Positions 21,956-31,991 of a DNA stretch of 64,000 bases are shown here, one piece after another. Source of the stretch: Alteromonas sp. LOR (GTDB taxonomy: Bacteria; Pseudomonadota; Gammaproteobacteria; Enterobacterales; Alteromonadaceae); contig NZ_JQFW01000030.1 in the NCBI RefSeq assembly GCF_000753865.1, forward strand, positions 1 through 64,000, given 5' to 3'. The number at the start of each line of letters is the position of its first letter. Position 1 is the stretch's first letter. Below the pieces are notes generated by a model. The model ran no database searches, was not told where the DNA came from, and saw only the letters and a program-made list of their open reading frames with translations. Both the position numbers and the translations under genes were made by a program.

Positions 21956-23025
21956 TACAGGGCTCCCTTACTGCTTGGTAGTGCGTCGCCTTTTAATGCA
22001 ATGGCTTGACGCAGCGCGCGACCAAATACTTTAAATAAGCTTTCAACCTGATGGTGCGCATTACCTTCGCTTGTCGATAAGTGTAGAGATAAGCCCATAC
22101 TTTGCGCTAAAGAATAGAAAAAGTGTGGCACCATTTCTGTGGCCATTTCACCCACTTGGTCACGGCTAAACTCCGCTTCAAATTTAAGGTGAGGGCGGTT
22201 TGAGATATCCATTATGCATTCTGCGCGACACTCATCCATAGGCAGTGCAAAGCCAAAGCGACCAATACCGCGTTTGTCTCCTAGCGCTTTTTTAAGGGCT
22301 TCTCCAATCGCTAGCGCGGTATCTTCAACGCTGTGGTGATCGTCAATGTGCAAATCGCCATCTACAGACACATTAAGCTGAAAGCCACCGTGAACGGCAA
22401 TTTGATCGAGCATATGATCGAAAAAGCCAAGCCCCGTGTGAATAGCCGATTTCTCTTGAGAGTCTAAATCTACACGCACTCTAATATCGGTTTCAGACGT
22501 AGTACGAACCACTTCTGCAATACGAGACGAAGCAAGAATGGTCTTTTGAACTGTGTTCCAGTCAAGGTTGTCGCGGTTGTATTGCAGCGCCTTAATTCCC
22601 ATATTTTCAGCAAGCTGAACGTCGGTCATTCTGTCGCCAATCACATAAGAGCGGGTAAAGTCTACTTTGCCTTGCTGAAGGTAGTCTTTCACCATACCAA
22701 GCTTGGGTTTACGGCAGGTGCAGTTGTCTTCATCAAAATGTGGGCAAATAAGCACGTCGTCAAAGGTAACACCTTGGCTTTCAAAAATGCCCATCATGGC
22801 ATTATGCGCTAGGTCAAAGTCTTTTTGAGGGAAGCTGTCAGTACCTAAACCGTCTTGGTTAGTTACCATTACCAGCTTAAACCCTGCTGCTTTGAGTTTT
22901 AACAGTACCGGTATAACGTTTGGCTCGAAGACCAGTTTTTCTAAACTGTCTAATTGCTTATCTACAGGCGGTTCTTCGACAAGAGTGCCGTCGCGGTCTA
23001 TAAATAGTATGGCTTGCTGACTCAT
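21955..23025 (-). CDS. hisB: Bifunctional histidinol-phosphatase / imidazoleglycerol-phosphate dehydratase
   Basis: The 356-residue protein has an N-terminal HAD phosphatase ([11 protein letters not shown] with D10 and D12; zinc cysteines near [14 protein letters not shown]) and a C-terminal IGP dehydratase ([33 protein letters not shown]). This fusion is characteristic of gammaproteobacteria and a few other groups. It overlaps hisC by 4 bases. Confidence 0.97.
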
Positions 23026-24098
23026 GCCCCGTCCTCATTTATAAAATCATTTATTAATTGCATTAATCGTAAATTTTGTTCTTCGCTACCAATGCTCACT
23101 CGTAGGCAGTTAGTAAGATTAAGCTGTTTAGACTGATCGCGTATCAGCATTCCTTTTGATACTAAGTACTGCATTAGCGCTGCAGACTTTGCATATCTAA
23201 ATAGGATGAAGTTTGCCTTCCTGTCACCAACTAGATGAATGCCATCAATTTCTGACAGCGCAGTGGCAAGTATCTCTTTCTCGCGATTAATCGTGTCTAC
23301 CTGCAGTTGTAAAAGCGTTAACGACTCTGTGGACAGTGCTTTTCCTGCAATTTGAGCAACCGGCTCAGGAATAGGGTAGGGCGCTATGACTTTCAGCAGT
23401 GCCTGAATAACAGGCTCTTGGGCTAAGGTAAATCCACAGCGAAGCCCTGCTAACGCAAAAGCCTTCGACAATGTGCGCAGTATAACAAGATTAGGGTAGG
23501 CCTCTAGGTCATTTGCCCAGGTGTTGTCGGCATCAAACTCAATGTAGGCTTCGTCTACTACCACTAACGCTTTATCTGCAAAGTGAGTTAACACTTGTTT
23601 AATGTCATCTCGAGCAACCTGGGTGCCGGTTGGGTTGTTAGGCGCACAAATAAACACAACATTGACGTCGTCGGTAGCGCAAACGCCATCTACGTCTAAG
23701 CTAAAGTCTTCGTTAAGCGGTACTTTTTTCACACCCACATTGCAGGTTTCAGCGCTTATTGCGTACATACCATAGGTAGGGGGACAAATAAGAATATTGT
23801 CTTTACCTGGCGTACAAAAAGTTCGAATGAGTAGCTCAATACCTTCATCGGCGCCGCGCGTAACAATAAGGTTGCTACTCTCGACACCCGCGTAAGTGGC
23901 ATAACCATTCACAACATTGTTTGGCTGGCATGAAGGGTAGCGATTAAAGTTGCTGCTATCTACCGCGTAGTCGTTAGCATAGGGCGATTCATTCGCGTTT
24001 AACCAATCTTGCCCGCCAGAAAATAAACGTCGAGCAGACTCGTACGGCTTCAGGGGCACTAAATTTTCATTAATCAGCGTGTCTACTAAGCGGGACAT
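23022..24098 (-). CDS. hisC: Histidinol-phosphate aminotransferase
   Basis: PLP-dependent fold-type I enzyme of 358 residues. Visible marks are CAPNNPTG, the VVDEAYIEF aspartate that holds the pyridine nitrogen, and the Schiff-base lysine in [16 protein letters not shown]. It makes histidinol phosphate from imidazole acetol phosphate. Start and stop overlap the neighbouring his genes. Confidence 0.97.
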   Translation of the reverse strand: MSRLVDTLINENLVPLKPYESARRLFSGGQDWLNANESPYANDYAVDSSNFNRYPSCQPNNVVNGYATYAGVESSNLIVTRGADEGIELLIRTFCTPGKDNILICPPTYGMYAISAETCNVGVKKVPLNEDFSLDVDGVCATDDVNVVFICAPNNPTGTQVARDDIKQVLTHFADKALVVVDEAYIEFDADNTWANDLEAYPNLVILRTLSKAFALAGLRCGFTLAQEPVIQALLKVIAPYPIPEPVAQIAGKALSTESLTLLQLQVDTINREKEILATALSEIDGIHLVGDRKANFILFRYAKSAALMQYLVSKGMLIRDQSKQLNLTNCLRVSIGSEEQNLRLMQLINDFINEDGA

Positions 24099-25438
24099 TA
24101 GGCGTTGCTCCCATTATTGACATCAGCGTCATTGGAAGTGTCGTTCATGCCAAGCTTGTTCATACGAAGCGCCACAGCCTGCTCGTGAGCATCTAACCCT
24201 TCTGCTTTAGCGAGGGTCATGATTGCTGGACCAAGGTTGCGCATACCGTCGGCTGATAACTCTTGAATCGTGTAGCGGCGCATAAAGTCTAACAAGCCTA
24301 AACTTGAGTAGTTTTTCGCATAGCCATAAGTAGGCAAAACGTGATTGGTGCCTGATGCATAATCCCCTGCTGATTCCGGCGACCATGGGCCCAGAAAAAT
24401 AGAGCCTGCGTATTTTATTTTTGGCAAATAGCTTCGTGCATCTTCAATTTGAACAATCAAGTGTTCCGCCGCATAAGCATTGCTTGCTTCTATTGCTTCG
24501 TCTATGGAACTGGCCAAAATATAACGTGCGTTTTCCATGGCCGGTCTGGCTATTTCAGCGCGAGACAAAGTAGCAAGCTGTCGTTCAACAGCGGCTTTCG
24601 CTGCGTCGATTAATTCACGGCTATCACTGACTAAAATTGCCTGTGAGTCTGGACCATGTTCGGCCTGAGAGAGTAAGTCGGCGGCAACAAATTCAGCATC
24701 AGCAAATTTATCTGCCAGTACCAAGACCTCAGAAGGGCCCGCCGGCATATCGATTGCCGCACCATCAGCACGTTGACTCACTTGCTGTTTAGCTTCGGTA
24801 ACAAAGCTGTTTCCAGGGCCAAAAATCTTATCAACCTGTGGAATACTTTCAGTGCCTAATGCCATTGCTGCGACGGCCTGAGCGCCTCCGCATAAAAATA
24901 TTTTGTCAATGCCGCATTTGCGAGCAGCATAGGCAATTTCAGGTGCAATGCGCTGCTGTTTATTGGGCGGAGTACATAAGAGCTTGCGCTCACACCCGGC
25001 CACAAGCGCAGGCACACCAAGCATCAATACGGTAGATGGCAAAGGTGCACTGCCGCCTGGAATATATAAACCAACGGCATCCAAAGCAGTAAAGCGAAGC
25101 TCACACTGCACGCCAGGCGTTGTTGTCAGTGAAATATCAGAAGGTATCTGCGCTTCGTGGAACTGCTTAATATTGTCAAAAGCGGTATCGATAGCGTTGG
25201 CTACTTCTACACTTACCTTCGAGGCCAATTCATCAATGTCGCTATGCGAAAGCACTAGCGACTGTAAATCAGGGCAATCAAATTTGCGGGTGTAATCTAA
25301 AACCGCACTGTCGCCTTTGGCCTCAACGTTAGCGATAATCTCGCTAACGGTTAGTTTAAGTTGCTGGCTATTGGCCATAGCCGGGCGCGAGAGCGCCTGT
25401 TTTTTCTCATCATTAGAAAGAGATGACCAAGTAATCAT
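24098..25438 (-). CDS. hisD: Histidinol dehydrogenase
   Basis: The 446-residue protein shows the family motifs DMPAGPSEVLVLAD, DLLSQAEHGPDSQ (zinc and substrate residues) and AAEHLIVQ. It oxidises histidinol to histidine with NAD+, the last two steps. It has a short extra C-terminal tail rich in Asn and Asp. The gene starts 12 bases after hisG ends. Confidence 0.97.
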   Translation of the reverse strand: MITWSSLSNDEKKQALSRPAMANSQQLKLTVSEIIANVEAKGDSAVLDYTRKFDCPDLQSLVLSHSDIDELASKVSVEVANAIDTAFDNIKQFHEAQIPSDISLTTTPGVQCELRFTALDAVGLYIPGGSAPLPSTVLMLGVPALVAGCERKLLCTPPNKQQRIAPEIAYAARKCGIDKIFLCGGAQAVAAMALGTESIPQVDKIFGPGNSFVTEAKQQVSQRADGAAIDMPAGPSEVLVLADKFADAEFVAADLLSQAEHGPDSQAILVSDSRELIDAAKAAVERQLATLSRAEIARPAMENARYILASSIDEAIEASNAYAAEHLIVQIEDARSYLPKIKYAGSIFLGPWSPESAGDYASGTNHVLPTYGYAKNYSSLGLLDFMRRYTIQELSADGMRNLGPAIMTLAKAEGLDAHEQAVALRMNKLGMNDTSNDADVNNGSNA

Positions 25439-25450
25439 AATAGTCTGCCT

Positions 25451-26353
25451 TTAGCCCATCATTTTTTCGATTGGCATTACAAGAATAGAGCTACAACCAA
25501 GGGCTTTTAATTTTTCCATGGTTTCCCAGAATAAGGTCTCTGTTGATACTACATGGATAGCCACTTGTTCTTCATTGCCTGCAAGAGGAAGTACAGTTGG
25601 GTTTTCAGCGCCTGGTAACAAGCTTTTCACTTGCTCTAAATACGCCTTTGGTGCGTGAAGCATGATGTACTTACTTTCTTTCGCTAACAGCACACCGTCT
25701 ACGCGAGGCATCATACGATTGATCAATGCTTGTTTCTCATCGCTCATTTCGCCGCCAACGCGCTTAATCAATACCGCTTTGGAGCGGAAAATTTCTTCTT
25801 TTTCAACTAATCCGTTAGCTTCTAACGTGGCGCCAGTGGACACTAGGTCACAAATAGCGTCTGCAACGCCAGCGCGAGGAGCAACTTCTACAGAACCCGT
25901 AAGCATGACGGCTTTTGCGTTAATACCTTGTTCTTCGAAATAACGTTCAAGAAGGTAAGGGTAGGTTGTTGCCACTTCTTTGCCATCAAGAGATTGAACA
26001 CCATCGTAATCCATCTCATTAGGTACCGCGATGGATAAGCGACAGCCACCATAGTCTAGACGACGAAGAGTTTCGTATTCAAAAGGCTTTCCTGCAGCTT
26101 TTCGCTCAAGAGACTTTTCTTCTAACTCGTTCTCGCCAATAAAGCCTAAGTCAACCACACCGTCCATGACTAAGCCCGGAATGTCGTCATCACGCACGCG
26201 CAATAAATCAATAGGTTCGTTTGTAGAATGCGCAATCAGCAGACGATCACGAATATTGAGTTTTATGCCGATTGCCTTTAATAGTGCAATGCTGTCATCG
26301 CTCAAGCGGCCTGATTTCTGTACGGCAATTCGAAGTCTTTTGCTGTTACTCAT
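25451..26353 (-). CDS. hisG: ATP phosphoribosyltransferase, long form
   Basis: The 300-residue protein is the long, self-contained HisG with a C-terminal ACT-like regulatory domain that binds histidine (about residues 225-300), so no HisZ is needed. The PRPP site is near [18 protein letters not shown]. It catalyses the committed step and is normally inhibited by histidine. It is the first structural gene after the leader and attenuator. Confidence 0.97.
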   Translation of the reverse strand: MSNSKRLRIAVQKSGRLSDDSIALLKAIGIKLNIRDRLLIAHSTNEPIDLLRVRDDDIPGLVMDGVVDLGFIGENELEEKSLERKAAGKPFEYETLRRLDYGGCRLSIAVPNEMDYDGVQSLDGKEVATTYPYLLERYFEEQGINAKAVMLTGSVEVAPRAGVADAICDLVSTGATLEANGLVEKEEIFRSKAVLIKRVGGEMSDEKQALINRMMPRVDGVLLAKESKYIMLHAPKAYLEQVKSLLPGAENPTVLPLAGNEEQVAIHVVSTETLFWETMEKLKALGCSSILVMPIEKMMG

Positions 26354-26402
26354 TAAAACGTTCCTTACACATGTTGTGTTTACTTGTGATTGCGCAAAAC
26401 AT

Positions 26403-26432
26403 AAAAAACCCCCGGAAGTTTCCTTCCGAGGG
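26403..26432 (-). terminator. Histidine operon attenuator (terminator hairpin)
   Basis: On the minus strand CCCTCGGAAG, a GAAA loop and CTTCCGGGGG form a strong hairpin followed by six T, 50 bases before hisG. With the leader peptide and the upstream alternative hairpin it makes a classic transcription attenuator. Confidence 0.88.
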
Positions 26433-26457
26433 CCGAGAATTTTTTATCTGCGCCATT

Positions 26458-26478
26458 GGAAGGAGACATAGACCTTCC
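26458..26478 (-). promoter_or_regulatory. Pause/antiterminator segment of the his leader
   Basis: On the minus strand GGAAGG (26478-26473) pairs with CCTTCC (26463-26458) across a 9-base loop. The same CCTTCC can instead pair with the GGAAGG in the left arm of the terminator (26427-26422). These mutually exclusive pairings are what attenuation needs: a ribosome stalled on the His codons would favour the second. Confidence 0.75.
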
Positions 26479-26495
26479 AGCACGAACCTGAAAGG

Positions 26496-26540
26496 TTATG
26501 CTATGTGGTGATGGTGGTGTTTTGCAGCGCAATTGATCAT
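26496..26540 (-). CDS. hisL: Histidine operon leader peptide with five consecutive His
   Basis: A 14-codon frame on the minus strand reads MINCAAKHHHHHIA. Five successive His codons, followed by the alternative hairpins and terminator ahead of hisG, identify it as the his leader peptide. Low charged tRNA-His would stall the ribosome in the His run and permit read-through. The ribosome site is weak (an AGGA lies rather far upstream). E. coli HisL has seven His in a row. The gene is too short for normal gene callers. Confidence 0.9.
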   Translation of the reverse strand: MINCAAKHHHHHIA

Positions 26541-26575
26541 TTTGAAAAAATATGTCCTGAAATTTAACGAGCGAA

Positions 26576-26604
26576 ACATTAGCGGTTTGAGGCAAAATTT
26601 GCAA
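26576..26604 (-). promoter_or_regulatory. Promoter of the histidine operon
   Basis: On the minus strand TTGCAA (26604-26599) and TAATGT (26581-26576) are separated by exactly 17 bases and lie 36 bases upstream of the leader ATG. The rest of the gap up to 26840 is AT-rich with no gene. Confidence 0.6.
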
Positions 26605-26840
26605 GGCTAAAGTGAACTCTTTGGCTGCAATACGTACAAATTAATAGGCATATAGTAAAACTTTTTGATCTGAGCGAAAGTAAATCTTTTTAAGCTGTGC
26701 TTAAATGGTTGTTATCTTGAAACAGATATGCCTTTATTCGGCGAGGCTTTTAATAGTGGAAGATTCTGTTAGTTACAGAGTTTATCGTTTTATTGGGTTA
26801 AGGTTTAAATAGGCGAAGACACAGCGGAGATACAATTATT

Positions 26841-27092
26841 ATGAGTAACGACTTATTGTTTCCTATTTTACCGCGCAATACGAAGATTGTGATTGAAGAA
26901 GACAAGCGTGTAAAAAAAGTGGAAAAATCAAAAAAATCTGAGCACCTCTCTGAAGAAGATAGCGACCAGTTCGATGAAGTAAATCGCGCCGATGCGTTAG
27001 AGTACGCAACCAAGCACAGACACGAAACTAATAAGAAGGACGGCGACGTTAATAACGAAGGGGGGTTAAAGCATATCGACGTAGACGTTTGA
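26841..27092 (+). CDS. Small, highly charged protein of unknown function
   Basis: The 83-residue frame starts at ATG with GGAG upstream. After MSNDLLFPILPRNTKIVIEED it is dominated by Lys, Glu and Asp with no hydrophobic core, so it is probably disordered or a partner protein. I recognise no family. It lies between the divergent his operon and a convergent lipoprotein gene, and its stop lies inside a large hairpin. Confidence 0.6.
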   Translation: MSNDLLFPILPRNTKIVIEEDKRVKKVEKSKKSEHLSEEDSDQFDEVNRADALEYATKHRHETNKKDGDVNNEGGLKHIDVDV

Positions 27093-27133
27093 TAACCGGC
27101 AAACACATTATCTGTTTGCCGCTCATCAAACGT
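27085..27133. terminator. Nested two-stage hairpin between convergent genes
   Basis: An outer 9-bp stem (ACGTTTGAT with ATCAAACGT) encloses an inner 8-bp stem (GGCAAACA with TGTTTGCC), with 4-base unpaired stretches between. There is no T-run, so it may act as a structured 3' end or a barrier between the convergent genes rather than as a standard terminator. Confidence 0.5.
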
Positions 27134-27147
27134 TCTAATACCACTGA

Positions 27148-27720
27148 TTAGTTAAGTGTTTTGTCTACCCAAAACTTTGTACCTTTAACGGTAGCTTGCA
27201 GCGCCAATCCGCTTTCAGTCATGGTATACACAGTGACATCACCTAAATAACCTTCACCCTCAGCAGATGCGCCTTTGTTTCCAGCCTTAGCCGCTGCGTC
27301 AGCATTTGTACCTAATGTCCAGCCATTCTCAATAAAGTACGACATGGCTTTTTGCGAGTGGAAGACCATGACAATGCGATAGTCTTTAGCGCCTAAACCA
27401 AAGCCCACGCCTCCTTCAGCCATATTCATATAGGTTTTATTACCCGTTGCATTGTTGTTTACCACACCGTAACCCGTTCCTGCGGCAAAAAACACAACGT
27501 TTACATTAGCATTGGTAAAAACCGCATATCCCGCAGCATTTTGTAACTGTGAGCGCGTGTCGGGCTTTTCGCTGTAAAGACGGGTTAATGCATTTTGCTG
27601 CATGTCCAAAATAGCCTGTCTTTTTTCAGCAACACTTCCGTCTCCCATTGAGGCACAAGCGCCAAGCATAAAAATTGCAGCGAAAATCCATGCGTAAGAA
27701 GCTAACCATCTGAATTTCAT
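27148..27720 (-). CDS. SYLF-domain (YSC84-like) lipoprotein
   Basis: ATG at 27720 is chosen because GGAG lies six bases upstream; an in-frame ATG at 27732 has no such site. The 190-residue protein starts with a lipoprotein signal ending in the lipobox LGAC. The mature part has the SYLF pattern: SQLQNAAGYAVFTNANVNVVFF, GYGVVNNNATG, GGVGFGLGAKDYRIVMVF. SYLF domains bind lipid in eukaryotes; the role in bacteria is not well known. Export to the outer membrane is likely because no Asp follows the cysteine. Confidence 0.85.
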   Translation of the reverse strand: MKFRWLASYAWIFAAIFMLGACASMGDGSVAEKRQAILDMQQNALTRLYSEKPDTRSQLQNAAGYAVFTNANVNVVFFAAGTGYGVVNNNATGNKTYMNMAEGGVGFGLGAKDYRIVMVFHSQKAMSYFIENGWTLGTNADAAAKAGNKGASAEGEGYLGDVTVYTMTESGLALQATVKGTKFWVDKTLN

Positions 27721-28248
27721 ATTTTTCTCCATAACGTATTCGTCTTGTTTATTACTAGGTGAAAACGGGAAATGTCTTCAACTTATTGGTGTACAGCACT
27801 ATTAAAATCATTTTTCATTTATCTACACGTGCTCTATGCATTTACTCTGCCAGCTAATAGCTTGTCGAAATTCATGTGCACTGTGTTTTTGAGTTCAACG
27901 AATAGAATTAGTTGCACTATTTAAGAATAAACGCTGCCAGAGTGTCACGGCTGATGTCGCTAAAAGCAGGTGGTGTCGTTTTAAAGAACTTTAATACGAT
28001 AGAAGGTAAATACGATAGAAGGTAAATATGAGAACTGGCTGCAGAGAAACTGCATAAGTGGCGCGCAGTAAAAGCGTCGTGGTGTTGGTGTAATGTAAAA
28101 GGATGAAATAAGCTGAGCGCAAATCATTGGGTTTAATAAACCGTGATGTTGACGAAATGGCTCAGCTTAGTTTTTACGGTAGCGCTTACGTAAAAGCTAA
28201 CGGTAAAGCTAACGCAAAAGCTAGCGTTAGAATTACCGTTCTAGCGAA
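27721..28248. other. Intergenic stretch with two tandem-repeat patches
   Basis: No gene is evident in about 530 bases. A 16-bp unit (AATACGATAGAAGGTA) is exactly duplicated at 27993-28024. At 28190-28226 three imperfect copies of (G)TAAAAGCTAACG stand just outside the porin stop codon and resemble its final bases (TTAAAAGCTAAAAG). TAACGC/GCGTTA arms around 28210-28229 could form a weak hairpin. Confidence 0.6.
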
Positions 28249-28947
28249 TTAAAAGCTAAAAGTGCGAGAAATAGAAAATACGACTCGCTCATCAGCAGTG
28301 TCATAATCCAGATTCGTATTTTCCGCCGCCACTTCTATAGCAAAATTTTGATAACTCGTTTGATATGCAAGGCGATAGTGGTAATACGACGTTCCATCAT
28401 CTTGCCATAGCCACTTGTCACCATCTAAAGAGTTAGACACATCGAAACTTGCCCGCAGGTTATGGTTCGGTGCAAGCTCAAAGGTATGGGCCACCATTGC
28501 AATAGCGTGTCCGCCACCGGTACCAAAATAGTCCCAGCTATACCAAAAGTTAAGCTCTGAGTTACCGTAGTCATTGGCCATACCAAATTTGGTATATACC
28601 TCAGGGTAGTTACCGGCACTGGAGTTATCACCCCCGTGATAGGAGTAGTACGCGATGCCGTAGTCTATGCTAACAGCATCGGTCAGCGTGAGATATCGCC
28701 CTACATAAAAATCCCATTCCACGTTAGTGTCGCCACCAAAATCTACATTAGATGCCCATGTTCCTGCGTAAGTGCCGTTGGTAAAGGCTTTGTCTAAACC
28801 TCCCTGAATGGCTGGGTCGTTTTGTGTCTGGCTTACGCCATTAAAAGTATAATCAGACACGCCAGATATATTGGCACTCCAATTTGCAAATGAAGGCGTG
28901 GCGAAAAGCGCTGCTAGTGCAGCAAAAAATGATACTACTATTTTCAT
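28249..28947 (-). CDS. TorF-like outer-membrane porin
   Basis: The 232-residue protein has a Sec signal (to ATPSFA) and a mature part made of amphipathic aromatic-rich strands, starting WSANISGVSDYTFNGVSQT and ending in a C-terminal phenylalanine (SRTFSF), the beta-barrel assembly signal. The ISGVSDYTFNGVSQ stretch is typical of the Gcw_chp/TorF family. It begins only 4 bases after the BCCT transporter ends, with no separate ribosome site, so it is probably translated by coupling. That ties it to choline uptake; the substrate is inferred. Confidence 0.82.
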   Translation of the reverse strand: MKIVVSFFAALAALFATPSFANWSANISGVSDYTFNGVSQTQNDPAIQGGLDKAFTNGTYAGTWASNVDFGGDTNVEWDFYVGRYLTLTDAVSIDYGIAYYSYHGGDNSSAGNYPEVYTKFGMANDYGNSELNFWYSWDYFGTGGGHAIAMVAHTFELAPNHNLRASFDVSNSLDGDKWLWQDDGTSYYHYRLAYQTSYQNFAIEVAAENTNLDYDTADERVVFSISRTFSF

Positions 28948-28951
28948 ATTA

Positions 28952-30169
28952 TTAGTTTACGTTCTCTATTTTTGTGAAATCGATTTTGTTTTCTTTAGGC
29001 GATGTTGTGATTGTGGTCACCGACTTGAACCGCTTGCTCATAATGAACGCGAAGCAACCAAAGAAAAGGGCTATAACCAGTGCGCCTACCCATTGAATTT
29101 GCAAAAAGTTGAGCTTAAACAACAGGGTAAGTAGTGACAAAGCCAGCACATTCAACGCTATATAATTTGTCTTACCCAAACGCGCCACCGTAATGTTGAG
29201 GTTGTCGGTATAAAGTCGTATGAGTGAGTCAAGCGAGTTGATAACAAATACAACACCCACAAACACCATAGCCATATTAACTAAGCCGTCAGTTGGAATG
29301 CCCGCACTGTGATAGTGATAAAGCACGGCGAACCAAGCACCAATTGGAATGGATGGAAATACCAGCATTGCCAATAGCACCTGATAGGTACGAAGCCCAC
29401 CCACAAAGCGCGAAGTGAACTGGCCAATCATAATGCTCCAGGCAAACCACCAAAATAGATAGAACTCGTGATACTCATTTATTGGCAAAACAAAGTGATG
29501 CAAATTCGCAAAGTATCCGCCAATTAAACCCATGTTGGTCATGTACTGAGTTAATTCGCCTTCACCGAAGATAAATGCGCTTGCCCACATTCCTACAATA
29601 AGTGCAATAAATACCCACGTGGTGGTTATGCTTAAGATGCGAACGTATTTAATGTTGGTGCTTGAATAAACAGCAAAGGCAATTGAAGCAAAAACAATAA
29701 GATAGAACTCTGGCACCAGTGACTCTCCGTCACCTAGCATGGGTAAATACCATGGCAAATTCGACAGTAGTAGGAACGCAGTAAATGCGCAGGTGCCAAT
29801 AATCACCACGTTATTTATAAATTTAACCACAGGAATTTCGAAGAATTTGACCTTCGGCTCTACTACGCAGAAATAAAAACAAGTTAAAAAGTAAAACGCC
29901 CAAATGAAGAAACCCCAAAATCCAAATTCAATGGCGAGTGGATTGGTGAATGCATATTCAGGACTTGCGCTTATGTCAGCATAGCCAGCGAACTCGGTAA
30001 GCGGAAACATGATCAGTCCCACATCGAGCCCAGAGGTAAAAAGAATGGCAATAAAGGTAAAAGTTTTGACCGGAGTTACTCCCACTACCTTCATATTGCC
30101 CCATTTAAAGACAATATAGGCCACTGAAAGTAAGGTGAATAGAATGCCTGCACTAAGCCATGCCGTCAT
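28952..30169 (-). CDS. BCCT-like choline/betaine transporter
   Basis: From ATG 30169 (GGAGG six bases upstream; a GTG at 30175 is abutted by the same site) the protein has 405 residues and about eleven hydrophobic segments. The segment WWFAWSIMIGQFTSRFVGGL matches the conserved BCCT region around the substrate tryptophans, and GLDVGLIMFPLTE resembles TM4. It is shorter than the usual 500-700 residues. Next to betA, betB and betI it most likely imports choline with sodium or protons. The porin gene follows directly. Confidence 0.75.
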   Translation of the reverse strand: MTAWLSAGILFTLLSVAYIVFKWGNMKVVGVTPVKTFTFIAILFTSGLDVGLIMFPLTEFAGYADISASPEYAFTNPLAIEFGFWGFFIWAFYFLTCFYFCVVEPKVKFFEIPVVKFINNVVIIGTCAFTAFLLLSNLPWYLPMLGDGESLVPEFYLIVFASIAFAVYSSTNIKYVRILSITTTWVFIALIVGMWASAFIFGEGELTQYMTNMGLIGGYFANLHHFVLPINEYHEFYLFWWFAWSIMIGQFTSRFVGGLRTYQVLLAMLVFPSIPIGAWFAVLYHYHSAGIPTDGLVNMAMVFVGVVFVINSLDSLIRLYTDNLNITVARLGKTNYIALNVLALSLLTLLFKLNFLQIQWVGALVIALFFGCFAFIMSKRFKSVTTITTSPKENKIDFTKIENVN

Positions 30170-30330
30170 TGTCACCCTCCCAATACTGATAAAAATGTAA
30201 CATCTTTTTTCCTTTTTTTAGTTATCAAGTGCTCACATCAAATACGCACAAACCGTGCACGTTTAACCTTGTGAGCGCGTTGCGATAAAATACCCGCAAG
30301 CGGTTATAAACATAGCGTCAACACACGCTG

Positions 30331-31983
30331 TTAGCGCTGGGCATGCTGCCAGTTCGAATTTATGTGAACCTGTGCGTTGCTGCGAGGTAGCGGTTCTTTG
30401 CCTAAAATTATGTCGGCGGCTTTCTCTGCCACCATAATGGTAGGGGCGTTAAGGTTACCGTTTGGAATAGTCGGAAATATGGAAGAGTCAACAACTCGAA
30501 GGCCACTTATGCCATGTACTTCTGTGTTTGAATTAACGACTGCCATATCGTCCTCACCCATTTTGCAAGAACAGGATGGGTGATAGGCGCTTTCGACTGC
30601 TTGTCGTACAAACGCATCAATTTGCTCGTCTGTTTGAACATGTTCCCCAGGCTGAATTTCGCCATCGCTAAATGCCTCAAAAGCAGGCTGCGAGATAATC
30701 TCTCGGGTTAGCCTTACGCAAGCGCGGAACCCTTCTATATCATCTTGATGCTCTAAATAATTAAAGCGAATGTTTGGAGCAACGGTAGGGTCGCTTGACA
30801 CTACCGACACACTGCCACGGCTTTTCGGTTTATTGTGACCAACATGAACCTGAAACCCGTCGCCATCAAAGGCTGATTTACCGTCATATCGTATTGCTGC
30901 TGGCAAGAAGTGATATTGAATGTCTGGCCATTCGACGCCTGCTTTAGAACGAATAAATGCACATGATTCAAAATGGTTTGTAGCGCCAAGTCCTGAGCGA
31001 TTCACTAACCACTGAGCGCCAATCATGCCTTTAGATATAACATCTAGTTTGCGATTAAGAGTAATAGGCTTTTTGCACTTGTACTGAAAGTAAAACTCAA
31101 GATGATCTTGTAAATTCTTTCCTACGCCAGGTAAATGATGAAGCGTATCAATGCCTGCGTTACTCAACACCTCAGTATCACCAATGCCTGATAGCTGTAA
31201 AATATGCGGTGAACCAATTGAGCCCGCGCTTAAAATAACCTCTTCAGCGCACGATGCTATTTGGGTTTCGCCTTTCACACGGTACTCAACACCTTTTGCA
31301 ACTTTGTTGTCTAGTATTACCTTAGTCACAAGGGCGCCGGTGACTATGGTTAAATTGCTGCGAAATTTAATAGGGTCGAGATACTCTCGGCTGGTTGAGC
31401 TTCTCACTCCGCCTTTTACCGTCATGTGCATTGGGCCGAAGCCTTCTTGCTGCTGGCCATTGTAGTCGCTGGTGATATCGTACCCGGCTTGCTCTCCAGC
31501 TTTAACGAACGCGCCGTAAAGCGGGTTCTTCATTTCATTACCGTTATTTACGCCAATGTTGCCAGTGTCGCCACGATATGTGTCCGTGCCTTTGTACCAG
31601 GTTTCCGCTTTTTGAAAGTAGGGCAGGCACGACTGATAATCCCAGTTTTTGGCGCCGTGTTGCTCCCATTCATCAAAATCTTTCGCGTGGCCGCGCACAT
31701 ACACCATGCCGTTAATGGATGATGAACCACCCAACACCTTGCCGCGAGGACAGTGCATTTCGCGATTGTCTAAATAAGGCTCTTGTTCCGTTTGAAACTG
31801 CCACGCGTACTTTTCAGTATTCATGGGAATTGAGAGCGCAGTGGGCATTTTTATAAAGATGCTTTTGTCAGAACCGCCGGTTTCTAAAAGCAAAACCTTA
31901 TTCGTGGGGTTTGCAGATAGTCTGTTCGCCAGCACGCAACCGGCCGAGCCAGCACCAACAATAATATAATCATACATAGTCAT
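30331..31983 (-). CDS. betA: Choline dehydrogenase
   Basis: GMC oxidoreductase of 550 residues with the FAD motif [20 protein letters not shown] at the start, the GMC signature [18 protein letters not shown] and the second signature [15 protein letters not shown]. The catalytic His lies in [13 protein letters not shown]. It oxidises choline to betaine aldehyde and passes electrons to the membrane chain. The start has AGGAG five bases upstream. It follows betB by 8 bases in one operon. Confidence 0.93.
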   Translation of the reverse strand: MTMYDYIIVGAGSAGCVLANRLSANPTNKVLLLETGGSDKSIFIKMPTALSIPMNTEKYAWQFQTEQEPYLDNREMHCPRGKVLGGSSSINGMVYVRGHAKDFDEWEQHGAKNWDYQSCLPYFQKAETWYKGTDTYRGDTGNIGVNNGNEMKNPLYGAFVKAGEQAGYDITSDYNGQQQEGFGPMHMTVKGGVRSSTSREYLDPIKFRSNLTIVTGALVTKVILDNKVAKGVEYRVKGETQIASCAEEVILSAGSIGSPHILQLSGIGDTEVLSNAGIDTLHHLPGVGKNLQDHLEFYFQYKCKKPITLNRKLDVISKGMIGAQWLVNRSGLGATNHFESCAFIRSKAGVEWPDIQYHFLPAAIRYDGKSAFDGDGFQVHVGHNKPKSRGSVSVVSSDPTVAPNIRFNYLEHQDDIEGFRACVRLTREIISQPAFEAFSDGEIQPGEHVQTDEQIDAFVRQAVESAYHPSCSCKMGEDDMAVVNSNTEVHGISGLRVVDSSIFPTIPNGNLNAPTIMVAEKAADIILGKEPLPRSNAQVHINSNWQHAQR

Positions 31984-31991
31984 AGCGGCTC

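Noticed and set aside
26380..26604. 74-codon minus-strand frame over the his leader
   Set aside because: It runs through the attenuator hairpins in another frame; the His-rich leader peptide explains the region better.
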